5,102 bases of DNA, from the NCBI GenBank assembly GCA_015484985.1, contig WFUL01000261.1:1-5102 (forward strand), in the 5' to 3' direction. The notes beneath the pieces were generated by a model that was not told the DNA's origin, made no database searches, and saw only the letters and a list, made by a program, of their open reading frames with translations. The stretch's first letter is position 1; each line of letters opens with the position of its first letter. The DNA is from Anaerolineales bacterium. Its GTDB lineage: Bacteria > Chloroflexota > Anaerolineae > Anaerolineales > DRMV01. Both the position numbers and the translations under genes were made by a program. Of the stretch, positions 1 through 5,102 are shown piece by piece.

Positions 1-256
1 CAGTATCGAATTTGCTCCAGCGGGTCACACAATGGATGTCCATGACCACCTTGCGCCGGGGCAGGTGCAGGAACTCGTCCCAGGTGAAGCGCAAGGGCGT
101 TTCCACCTCGCCCCAAATGACGAAGTCCCAGGTCGCCGGATTGAACTCGGGCACGGGCCCGTAGTGAAGCACGGGAAACTTCCGGGTCAGAGCCTGGCCG
201 GGGGGCAGTCGTCCGGACCGGGCCATCTCCTGTTGTTGGGCAAAACGTTCCAGCAT
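1..256 (-). CDS. Sulfite-oxidase-like molybdopterin oxidoreductase, N-terminal part (3' end outside window)
   Basis: The reverse strand from an ATG at 256-254 reads open through the window edge (85 codons). The start has an ideal Shine-Dalgarno GGAGGA (complement of 264-269) about 7-8 nt upstream. Visible blocks are an N-terminal segment with FPVLHYGPVP (residues 27-36), then WDFVIWGEVE (43-52), FTWDEFLHLPRR (57-68) and DIHCVTRWSK (73-82). The last is the signature of the sulfite oxidase/YedY-type molybdopterin domain. Cys76 is the expected molybdenum ligand (family knowledge). No twin-arginine or Sec signal is seen at the N-terminus, so a cytoplasmic enzyme is inferred, unlike periplasmic MsrP/YedY. 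The true substrate of these stand-alone sulfite-oxidase-like proteins is generally unknown. It is transcribed divergently from the membrane Fe-S oxidoreductase gene. The family is confident; the reaction is not. Confidence 0.85.
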   Translation of the reverse strand, partial: MLERFAQQQEMARSGRLPPGQALTRKFPVLHYGPVPEFNPATWDFVIWGEVETPLRFTWDEFLHLPRRKVVMDIHCVTRWSKFDT

Positions 257-276
257 GTGACCATCCTCCGGATTTT

Positions 277-304
277 TTCGCAAAGGTGCTTTTTGCATTA
301 TAAT
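277..304 (+). promoter_or_regulatory. Candidate sigma70 promoter for the Fe-S oxidoreductase gene
   Basis: A perfect -10 hexamer TATAAT lies at 299-304, with a weak -35-like TTCGCA at 277-282 (4 of 6 to TTGACA) and a 16-bp spacer. Transcription would begin near 311 and give a leader of about 120 nt before the ATG at 433. That leader contains a small hairpin-capable CCGG...CCGG pair around 335-348 but no clear terminator or known riboswitch. The -10 is convincing and the -35 is not. Confidence 0.45.
297..302 (-). promoter_or_regulatory. Possible -10 element for the divergent sulfite-oxidase-like gene
   Basis: The complement of 297-302 also reads TATAAT, because the 8-bp core ATTATAAT is self-complementary. 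Used leftward it would start transcription near 290, giving a roughly 34-nt leader to the ATG at 256. No recognisable -35 is present at 16-18 bp, so the call rests on the -10 alone. Confidence 0.25.
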
Positions 305-432
305 GGCACCATACGTGGAAAGCGCAAAAGTTTCCGGACCAAGCCGGACCTTCCCCCGGCGTGCCCGTGGGTCCTTCGAATGGTGAGGATAAACCGCAGG
401 ATTCCATCGTAAACAGGAAGGAGGAAGCCGCC

Positions 433-2454
433 ATGCTGACATGGCCCGAAAAGGTGCTCTTTGCCCTGGCCGTCTTGCTCACGGCCTGGGTGGCGTGGAG
501 GGAATTCCGCAAAGTCGTCGGTTTCATCACCCAGGGGCAGGGGACCCTGGACTGGTCCCTGGCCCGGAAGCGGCTGACGCAGGCTATCGTGGAGTGGATT
601 ACCCTGCGCCGGGTCTTTCGGATGCGCCTGGGCGCGGCCCTGCTCCATGGCTTCGTGGCCTGGGCCTTCGCCGCGTACCTGCTGGTCAACGTAGGAGACG
701 TGCTGGAAGCTTACATTCCCAATTTCCACTTCCTGGGTACAGGTCTCATTGGTGGCGTCTACCGGCTGGTGGCCGACGTCTTGAGCGTCGCGGCCCTGGT
801 GGGCATGGCCAGCCTGCTGGTGCGGCGCTTCATCCTGCGGGTGCCTGTACTCTTCGTGCGGGAAAACGTCCTGTTGCACCCTAAGGCCCGCGGGTCGGGT
901 ATCCAGAAGGATTCCCTCATCGTGGGCCTGTTCATTCTGGGGCACGTGGGTGCCCGCTTCCTCGGTGAAACCTTCCAGGTGGCCCGGGAGGGCGCGGACC
1001 CCTGGCAGCCTTTCGCCACCCTGGTGGGCCGTCTGTGGCAGGGATGGCCGGAAACGGCCCTGGTCGTGGGCGAGCATTTGGGCTTCTGGTTCGCCCTGGG
1101 CCTGATTCTCCTCTTCATCCCCTACTTCCCCCGCTCGAAACACATCCACCTCATCATGGCCTTCTTCAACTTCCTCTTCCAACCGGAACGCCCGTCCTAC
1201 GGCGCTCTGGATCCCCTGGATTTCGAAGACGAAAGCATTGAGCAATTCGGCGCCAGCACGTTGAAGGACTTTTCGCAAACGCAACTCCTGGACGCGTACG
1301 CGTGCATCATGTGCATGCGGTGCCAGGAGATGTGCCCGGCCTACGGCACGGGCAAGGTCCTCTCCCCCGCCGCGCTGGAAATCAACAAGCGGTATTTGTT
1401 CAACGACGCTTTCATCGGAGCGAAAACCCCCGAGGAAATCTTCCAACTCCCCTTGGTGGAAAGCGTCATTCCTCCCGAAGCCTTGTGGGCCTGCACCGCG
1501 TGCGGCGCGTGCATCGAAGTCTGCCCCGTGGGCAACGAGCCCATGCGGGACATCCTGGACATTCGCCGGGCCCAGGTCCTCATGGAGAACCAGTTCCCCG
1601 AGCAGTGGCAGGTGGCCTACACCGGCATGGAGCGCACGGGGAACCCCTGGAACATCGCGCCCGAGGAGCGGCTGAAATGGGCCGAGGGCCTGGACGTGCC
1701 CACGGTGGACGAGAATCCCGATTTCGAAATCCTGTGGTGGGTGGGCTGCGCGCCGACCACCGAACCCCGCGCTCAGCGGGCCGCCCGGGCCTTCGCCCAA
1801 ATCCTCAAGGCCGCCGGGGTGAACTTCGCGGTGCTGGGCACCCGGGAACGCTGCACCGGCGACGCGGCCCGGCGCTCGGGCAACGAATACCTCTTCTACG
1901 AACTGGCCTTGCAGAATGTGGAAACCCTGAACAGCGTCAAGGCCAAGCGCATCGTGACCTTATGTCCCCACTGTCTGCATACGTTGAAAAACGAATACCC
2001 TGCCTTCGGCGGGCATTACGAAGTGGTTCACTACACGCAGCTTATCCAGGAACTGGTGGCTCAGGGACGCCTGAAACTCACCCCCGAGACCCGGGAGGCC
2101 ATCACCTACCACGACCCCTGCTTCCTCGGCCGTTACAACCGGGTTTTCGACGAACCCCGCTTCATCCTCACCCAGTTGGGCCAGGTGAACGAAATGCCCC
2201 TGTCCCGGACCAAGTCCTTCTGCTGCGGCGCGGGCGGCGCGCAGGTGTGGAAGGAGGAAGAAGAGGGCACCGCGCGGGTGAATCACACCCGCTTCCGCCA
2301 GGCCCAGGCCACCGGTGCCAGGACCGTGGCCGTGGCCTGCCCCTTCTGCATGATCATGCTGGACGACGCCCGCCGGGACCTGAAGGCCGAAGACATGCAG
2401 GTGCGGGACATCGCGGAACTGGTCGCGGAACACCTGCCCTCCAAGAGCCCTTAG
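433..2454 (+). CDS. Membrane heme b / Fe-S oxidoreductase with two CCG domains (EMO/EtfD-like, HdrD-related)
   Basis: This 673-aa protein most likely passes electrons between a soluble donor (by family, reduced ETF) and the membrane quinone pool. Residues 1-230 hold about five membrane segments (near 6-24, 67-88, 112-131, 161-177, 213-230) in NarI-like order. His72, His171 and His215 are candidate heme ligands. A ferredoxin-type domain follows, with C291-xx-C294-xx-C297-xxx-C301-P and C354-xx-C357-xx-C360-xxx-C364-P, for two [4Fe-4S] clusters. Two CCG domains come next. The first has C439, C474 and C511-PH-C514, with Thr475 where a second adjacent Cys is usual. The second is complete: C563, C597-C598, C636-PF-C639. 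The ATG at 433 is chosen because AAGGAGG lies just before it; the frame is open upstream to a GTG at 361, which lacks a ribosome site. It has its own terminator and stands apart from the arg genes. The architecture is very sure. The ETF partner is inferred, and a heterodisulfide- or lactate-linked donor is possible. Confidence 0.88.
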   Translation: MLTWPEKVLFALAVLLTAWVAWREFRKVVGFITQGQGTLDWSLARKRLTQAIVEWITLRRVFRMRLGAALLHGFVAWAFAAYLLVNVGDVLEAYIPNFHFLGTGLIGGVYRLVADVLSVAALVGMASLLVRRFILRVPVLFVRENVLLHPKARGSGIQKDSLIVGLFILGHVGARFLGETFQVAREGADPWQPFATLVGRLWQGWPETALVVGEHLGFWFALGLILLFIPYFPRSKHIHLIMAFFNFLFQPERPSYGALDPLDFEDESIEQFGASTLKDFSQTQLLDAYACIMCMRCQEMCPAYGTGKVLSPAALEINKRYLFNDAFIGAKTPEEIFQLPLVESVIPPEALWACTACGACIEVCPVGNEPMRDILDIRRAQVLMENQFPEQWQVAYTGMERTGNPWNIAPEERLKWAEGLDVPTVDENPDFEILWWVGCAPTTEPRAQRAARAFAQILKAAGVNFAVLGTRERCTGDAARRSGNEYLFYELALQNVETLNSVKAKRIVTLCPHCLHTLKNEYPAFGGHYEVVHYTQLIQELVAQGRLKLTPETREAITYHDPCFLGRYNRVFDEPRFILTQLGQVNEMPLSRTKSFCCGAGGAQVWKEEEEGTARVNHTRFRQAQATGARTVAVACPFCMIMLDDARRDLKAEDMQVRDIAELVAEHLPSKSP

Positions 2455-2480
2455 GAGGGCATAGCCTCACAAACTTTTCC

Positions 2481-2518
2481 CGGGGTGGGCTTCCCATCAA
2501 GTCCACCCCGCTTTGTTT
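2481..2518 (+). terminator. Intrinsic terminator after the Fe-S oxidoreductase gene
   Basis: A 12-bp stem (2481-2492 with 2499-2510) has a single G-U pair, a 6-nt loop (CCCATC) and a following CTTTGTTT. It starts 26 nt after the stop codon at 2454. The downstream T-run is interrupted by G, so efficiency may be moderate. Confidence 0.75.
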
Positions 2519-2569
2519 ACCAAGCAGCCCACAGTTTGCCTTCTGGAAACATCCGGGCTCTCTCATCCC

Positions 2570-2596
2570 GTTTCCATCCCTCAGTGGAATGGATAC
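2570..2596 (+). repeat. Solitary CRISPR-repeat-like palindrome
   Basis: A 27-bp element begins GTTTCCATCCC and ends GGAATGGATAC. Its outer 11-bp arms are imperfect inverted repeats (9 of 11 positions match) around TCAGT. Length, GTTTCC start and palindromy resemble CRISPR direct repeats. Only one copy is present in the window, no spacers flank it and no cas gene is visible, so it is not an array. It overlaps the first codons of the transposase fragment and could equally be a chance palindrome. Confidence 0.3.
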
Positions 2597-3032
2597 CATA
2601 GCGGTTGTGGGCATGGATGGCACGATATATCGAAGAATTCAACGTGTGGGATATGCCCAGGTACGGGGCTTTTATCCTTTGCTGCACAAACTGGATCCGG
2701 ACATATTGGTCGAGGTGTTGAATACCTGGTTGCAAGAAGTCACGGGACAGGAGGTGGAGCCAGTGCAGGTGTGGGCCGTGGATGGCAAGGCGCTGCGGAA
2801 AAGTCGCCGGCGAGGCAGGGGTCGGGAATGGCGGGTGTTGCATGTGCTGGAGCAGGCGGCAGGCAAGTTGAAGGCTCTGGGCTGGGTGAAGGAGCTCCAG
2901 GGCGAGGAGAGCCGACGGGTGGAGTTATTGTGGACGTTGCCGCCGCTGGAAGATGCGTTGCTGACCCTGGATGCAGGGAATATGAATCGCAGGGTGGCCA
3001 CCGCGGTGGTAGCGAAAAAGGAAAAGATGTAG
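2589..3032 (+). pseudogene. ISAs1-family (H-repeat type) transposase remnant
   Basis: A 147-codon frame from an ATG at 2589 (alternative ATG 2613) reads like the middle of an ISAs1/H-repeat DDE transposase. A segment FYPLLHKLDPDILVEVLNTW (residues 28-47) matches the conserved region before the catalytic core. VWAVDGKALRKS (61-72) carries the first catalytic Asp (Asp65), and LLTLDAGNMN (124-133) carries the second (Asp128). Full-length members are roughly 350-400 aa, so the N-terminal part and the whole C-terminal third with the catalytic Glu are missing. Near 3014 the homologous reading moves to another frame: EKGKDVGWIKEGS, ending at a stop at 3053-3055, resembles the usual EKGGDY...K block. 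A lost base in the A5 run at 3015-3019 would explain this. No good ribosome site precedes it. It is an inactive remnant lying between two unrelated transcription units. Confidence 0.72.
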
Positions 3033-3055
3033 GCTGGATCAAAGAGGGGTCCTAA

Positions 3056-3141
3056 CGGGAGACCTACCAGGCCCTCCTGGCCTACCGGGCGTAGCCTGAG
3101 GTCTGTGGGACAGGGACCCGGGGACAGCGGCAAAACCCCCC
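3056..3141. other. Unassigned spacer between transposase remnant and argG promoter
   Basis: No gene is recognisable here. The stretch holds small local symmetries, including CCAGG...CCTGG around 3066-3080 and two copies of GGGACAG near 3110-3125. It may be further decayed insertion-sequence DNA, since the transposase reading ends just before it. No clear terminal inverted repeat or target-site duplication was found by eye. From 2511 to 3141 there is no intact gene. Confidence 0.4.
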
Positions 3142-3170
3142 TTGACAGACAGGGCCAACCTGCGTATAAG
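3142..3170 (+). promoter_or_regulatory. Strong sigma70-type promoter of the argGH operon
   Basis: A perfect -35 TTGACA lies at 3142-3147, followed by an exact 17-bp spacer and a -10 TATAAG at 3165-3170 (5 of 6). The predicted start is about 3177-3178, giving a roughly 200-nt leader before argG. This is the best promoter in the window, and its strength fits with downstream control by attenuation. No ArgR-type operator was recognised around it. Confidence 0.8.
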
Positions 3171-3180
3171 TAGAAACACT

Positions 3181-3258
3181 ATGATGGTGCAAGGCTTTTC
3201 CCCACGCGCGCTTTCCAGGCCAGCCCCTACTCGCGACAAGGAGGTACGGGGCCGGTAG
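3181..3258 (+). CDS. Possible leader peptide, 25 codons, arginine-rich
   Basis: The frame starts at ATG 3181, only about 4 nt after the predicted transcription start, so it would be translated leaderless. Codon 2 is also ATG. It has five Arg codons in 25 (positions 9, 13, 18, 23 and 25: CGC, AGG, CGC, CGG, CGG) and ends at TAG 3256-3258. Arg codon 9 (3205-3207) sits in the 5' arm of the long leader helix. A ribosome stalled there would open that helix and free AGGGCGT to block the terminator, the logic of amino-acid attenuation. Against it, Arg codons are common by chance in GC-rich DNA, they are not in a run, and there is no ribosome site. Hypothetical. Confidence 0.28.
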   Translation: MMVQGFSPRALSRPAPTRDKEVRGR

Positions 3259-3309
3259 GGCGTGGGTGAAAGCCTGCATCCAGCAAGGCGACGCTGTTTT
3301 GGGAACGTG

Positions 3310-3342
3310 AACGCCCTCCACCCCGGAGGGCGTTTTCTATTT
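3310..3342 (+). terminator. Intrinsic terminator inside the argG leader
   Basis: A perfect 10-bp stem, AACGCCCTCC (3310-3319) with GGAGGGCGTT (3325-3334), has loop ACCCC and is followed by TTCTATTT. It lies between the argG promoter and the argG ribosome site, 33 nt before the start codon. It must therefore be bypassed for argGH expression, unless it serves to stop transcription arriving from the left. The promoter at 3142 lies upstream of it, which favours an attenuator. Confidence 0.8.
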
Positions 3343-3375
3343 GGACATTTCAACTGCGACGAGGAGGTTGGGAAC

Positions 3376-4650
3376 ATGCCCAAAGGAAAACCACGCAAGG
3401 GTGAGGTCAAAAAGGTGGTCCTGGCTTACTCCGGAGGACTGGACACTTCGGTCATCGTGCCCTGGCTCAAGGAGAACTACGGGTGCGAGGTCATTTGCTT
3501 CACCGCGGACATCGGCCAGGGCGAGGAACTGGAGGGGCTGGAGGAAAAGGCCCTCCAGAGCGGCGCGAGCAAGTTCATCCTCAAGGACCTGAAGGACGAA
3601 TTTGCCGAGGAGTACCTCTTCCGCCTGCTGCGCTCCGGCGCAGCCTACGAGCGCAAGTACCTGCTGGGCACGGCCATCGCCCGGCCCCTCATCGCCAAGC
3701 ATCAGGTGGACATCGCCCACCAGGAGGGCGCGGACGCAGTGGCCCACGGCGCCACGGGCAAGGGCAACGACCAGGTGCGCTTCGAACTCACCTACATGGC
3801 CCTGGACCCCCGCCTCAAGGTCATCGCCCCCTGGCGGGAATGGCACATCCGCTCCCGACAGGACGCCATCCAGTACGCCCGGGAACGCAACATCCCCATC
3901 ACCGCCACGGAGCGCACCATCTACAGCCGGGATAGCAATCTGTGGCACCTATCCCACGAGGGCGGGCCCTTAGAGGACCCTTGGCACGAGCCCGATGAGT
4001 TCGTCTGGTTGCGCACCGTTTCCCCCATGAACGCGCCCGACGAACCCGAGTACGTGGACATCGAGTTCGAAAGCGGCACGCCCGTGGCGGTCAACGGCCA
4101 GCGCATGAAGCCCGCGCAACTCATCCAGTACCTCAATACCCTGGGAAGCAAGCACGGCATCGGCCGGGTGGACATGGTGGAGAACCGTTTGGTGGGGATG
4201 AAGTCCCGGGGCCTTTACGAGACCCCCGGCGGCACCATCCTCATGGTCGCCCACCGGGAACTGGAGTCCCTGGTACTGGACCACGCCACCCTGCAATTCA
4301 AGGACCTGGTGGCCCTGAAGTACGGGGAACTCGTCTACCAGGGCCTGTGGTTCAGCCCCCTGCGGGAAGCCCTGGACGCGTTCATCGACAACACCCAGGG
4401 TCCCGTCACCGGTGTGGTGCGTCTGAAACTCTACAAGGGCAACGTCATCCCCGTGGGGCGCCAGAGCCCCTTCAGCCTCTACCGGGAGGACTTCGCCACC
4501 TTCGGTTACGACGACGTGTACGACCAATCCGACGCGGAGGGCTTCATCCACCTCTTTGGCCTGCCCCTGAAGGTGCGAGCCCTGAACAAACTGCCCGTCG
4601 CGGGCCTGGACATGCCCAAACCCGACTACTCCCGCTTCAAGCGGGATTGA
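3376..4650 (+). CDS. argG: Argininosuccinate synthase
   Basis: This enzyme joins citrulline and aspartate with ATP to make argininosuccinate, the penultimate step of arginine synthesis, in the cytoplasm. The 424-aa length is normal. Recognisable motifs are the ATP pyrophosphatase loop AYSGGLDTS (residues 17-25), FTADIGQGEE (42-51), YLLGTAIARPLI (95-106), HGATGKGNDQVRFE (124-137, citrulline/aspartate site) and NLWHLSHEGGPLED (188-201). The C-terminal oligomerisation region ends in PDYSRFKRD. Asp23 and Ser19 of the loop, Lys129 and Asp132 are intact, so an active enzyme is expected. The start is ATG 3376 with GAGGAGG at 3361-3367. The frame stays open upstream to a GTG at 3262, but that extension would translate the leader terminator and is rejected. 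It is followed by argH after 39 nt, probably in one transcript controlled by the leader. Confidence 0.98.
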   Translation: MPKGKPRKGEVKKVVLAYSGGLDTSVIVPWLKENYGCEVICFTADIGQGEELEGLEEKALQSGASKFILKDLKDEFAEEYLFRLLRSGAAYERKYLLGTAIARPLIAKHQVDIAHQEGADAVAHGATGKGNDQVRFELTYMALDPRLKVIAPWREWHIRSRQDAIQYARERNIPITATERTIYSRDSNLWHLSHEGGPLEDPWHEPDEFVWLRTVSPMNAPDEPEYVDIEFESGTPVAVNGQRMKPAQLIQYLNTLGSKHGIGRVDMVENRLVGMKSRGLYETPGGTILMVAHRELESLVLDHATLQFKDLVALKYGELVYQGLWFSPLREALDAFIDNTQGPVTGVVRLKLYKGNVIPVGRQSPFSLYREDFATFGYDDVYDQSDAEGFIHLFGLPLKVRALNKLPVAGLDMPKPDYSRFKRD

Positions 4651-4655
4651 TGTGC

Positions 4656-4675
4656 GGGCATCCTCGAAGATGCCC
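4656..4675 (+). other. Intercistronic hairpin next to the argH ribosome site
   Basis: GGGCATC (4656-4662) pairs perfectly with GATGCCC (4669-4675) around a 6-nt loop. The argH Shine-Dalgarno AAGGAG (4676-4681) follows immediately, and the ATG comes 8 nt later. There is no T-run, so it is not a terminator. It may affect mRNA stability or ribosome loading; that role is inferred. Confidence 0.5.
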
Positions 4676-4689
4676 AAGGAGACGGCACG

Positions 4690-5102
4690 ATGGATGAGGT
4701 CTATCGGCGGACAGCGGACGGCGAACAGGGGTCGGCCGACAGCGGACGGCGGACCACCGCCGACTACTCACCGCCCACCGCCAACCGCCAACCAACGACC
4801 AACGACCAACGACCAACGACCAACGACTTTTCCCTTTGGGGCGGTCGCTTCGGCAAGGCCCCCGACCCCCGGTTCTGGTCCCTGAACGCGTCCCTGGACG
4901 TGGACCGTCGGCTGGCCCTGCAGGACGTGCAGGGGACCCGGGCCTGGGTGAAGGCCCTGGCTCAGGCAGGCGTCTTGGCACCTGAGGAACAGGACGCCCT
5001 CTTCCAGGGGTTGGACCGGGTGGAACAAGAGTTCCGGGAAGGTACGTTTACCTTCCAACCCACCGATGAAGACATCCATACTGCCCTGGAACGACGCTTG
5101 CG
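4690..5102 (+). CDS. argH: Argininosuccinate lyase, N-terminal part with low-complexity extension (3' end outside window)
   Basis: This enzyme cleaves argininosuccinate to arginine and fumarate. From residue 49 the sequence is a typical ArgH N-terminus: LWGGRF (49-54), LNASLDVDRRLALQDVQG as the first helix, and TDEDIHTALERRL (125-137) with the conserved DEDIH block near the active site. The start is ATG 4690, preceded by AAGGAG with 8-nt spacing. No other ATG, GTG or TTG lies in frame between it and LWGGRF, and the argG stop is in the same frame just upstream. Family members usually begin only about 3-5 residues before LWGGRF, so about 45 extra residues are present. They are rich in Thr, Asn, Arg, Pro and Asp, with a repeated PTTNDQR pattern, and are probably disordered. 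The extension coincides with the nucleotide repeat tract 4706-4825. The gene identity is certain; the start and whether the extension survives in the mature protein are less so. Confidence 0.92.
   Translation, partial: MDEVYRRTADGEQGSADSGRRTTADYSPPTANRQPTTNDQRPTTNDFSLWGGRFGKAPDPRFWSLNASLDVDRRLALQDVQGTRAWVKALAQAGVLAPEEQDALFQGLDRVEQEFREGTFTFQPTDEDIHTALERRL
4706..4825 (+). repeat. Low-complexity repeat tract inside the argH 5' coding region
   Basis: A 14-bp direct repeat GACAGCGGACGGCG occurs at 4710-4723 and 4738-4751. It is followed by degenerate CCACCGCC-type units and then five exact tandem copies of the 7-mer ACCAACG at 4791-4825. None of the three forward frames contains a stop codon between 4698 and 4830. 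The tract looks like intergenic simple-sequence DNA rather than selected protein-coding DNA, yet it lies within argH. Similar CCAACGA-type tracts are remembered from Anaerolineae intergenic regions (not checked). Confidence 0.85.

Larger units (their letters stand above)
3177..3342 (+). promoter_or_regulatory. Structured 5' leader of argG, candidate transcription attenuator
   Basis: The leader RNA can form a long helix between 3186-3207 and 3260-3280. Its perfect parts are CCCACGC (3201-3207) with GCGTGGG (3260-3266) and AGGCTTT (3192-3198) with AAAGCCT (3269-3275). These are extended by a 5-bp outer helix and one bulged A. Inside it, GCCCCTAC (3223-3230) pairs with GTACGGGGC (3244-3252) with one bulge, leaving AAGGAGG near the apex. 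A small hairpin CAGC/GCTG (3281-3296) and an intrinsic terminator (3310-3334) follow. The segment AGGGCGT (3257-3263) is also perfectly complementary to ACGCCCT (3311-3317), the terminator's 5' arm. The long helix and this anti-terminator are therefore mutually exclusive. The pairings are seen directly; the effector and the regulatory role are inferred. Confidence 0.6.

Noticed and set aside
361..432. An upstream GTG start (361) for the Fe-S oxidoreductase
   Set aside because: The added 24 residues are hydrophilic and precede the first membrane segment. No ribosome site precedes 361, whereas AAGGAGG directly precedes ATG 433.
298..1800. A 500-codon open frame on the minus strand
   Set aside because: It lies entirely opposite the well-supported Fe-S oxidoreductase gene. 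Its translation is rich in Gly, His, Gln and Arg with no recognisable domain, typical of antisense frames in GC-rich genes.
2570..2596. A CRISPR array
   Set aside because: Only one repeat-like element exists, with no second copy, regular spacing or cas gene in the window.
3014..3020. Programmed -1 frameshift site (G AAA AAG) in the transposase fragment
   Set aside because: The heptamer is not the efficient A AAA AAG form, the shifted frame stops after about 13 codons, and the gene is truncated at both ends. Decay explains it better.
2511..3141. A complete insertion sequence with terminal inverted repeats
   Set aside because: No matching inverted ends or target duplication were found by eye, and the transposase is incomplete.
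3299..3317. T-box riboswitch (TGGGAACGTG resembles the T-box TGGNACCGCG core)
   Set aside because: The match is only 8 of 10. I could not find a specifier loop, its AGTA-type motif or the expected antiterminator pairing. A covariance-model search with the Rfam T-box model would decide it.
3262..3375. An upstream GTG start (3262) for argG
   Set aside because: The extension would translate through the leader terminator, has no family match and has a poorly placed ribosome site. ATG 3376 has GAGGAGG at good spacing.

Overview
The window looks like a piece of a GC-rich bacterial chromosome. The style of the argininosuccinate synthase, the fused membrane iron-sulfur oxidoreductase, a cytoplasmic sulfite-oxidase-like protein and a low-complexity CCAACGA tract together suggest a Chloroflexota (Anaerolineae-like) organism. 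That assignment rests on memory of similar genomes, not on a search.

Layout. (1) Positions 1-256, minus strand: the N-terminal part of a molybdopterin-dependent sulfite-oxidase-like oxidoreductase, cut by the window edge. (2) Positions 257-432: a short divergent control region with a palindromic -10 element (ATTATAAT) usable on either strand. (3) Positions 433-2454, plus strand: a 673-aa membrane Fe-S oxidoreductase. It joins a NarI-like heme-b membrane domain, a 2x[4Fe-4S] ferredoxin domain and two CCG (HdrB/HdrD-like) domains, and is probably an ETF:quinone oxidoreductase (EMO/EtfD type). A good intrinsic terminator follows. (4) Positions 2511-3141: no intact gene, but a decayed ISAs1-type transposase fragment preceded by a solitary CRISPR-repeat-like palindrome. 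(5) Positions 3142-3375: a near-consensus sigma70 promoter and a roughly 165-nt structured leader ending in an intrinsic terminator just upstream of argG. This is a candidate attenuator, and it contains a tiny arginine-rich, leaderless reading frame. (6) Positions 3376-4650: argG, complete. (7) Positions 4690-5102: the start of argH, cut by the right edge. Its first 46 or so codons are an unusual low-complexity extension containing five exact copies of a 7-bp repeat.

How the genes work together. argG and argH catalyse the last two steps of arginine synthesis (citrulline + aspartate -> argininosuccinate -> arginine + fumarate) and form an operon with a 39-nt gap. The leader before argG suggests transcription attenuation, possibly arginine-responsive. 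The two redox genes on the left are transcribed away from each other, and nothing in the sequence ties them functionally to arginine synthesis.

The most interesting points are the argG leader with its mutually exclusive pairings, and the repeat tract inside the argH reading frame, where a change of one repeat unit would shift the frame.
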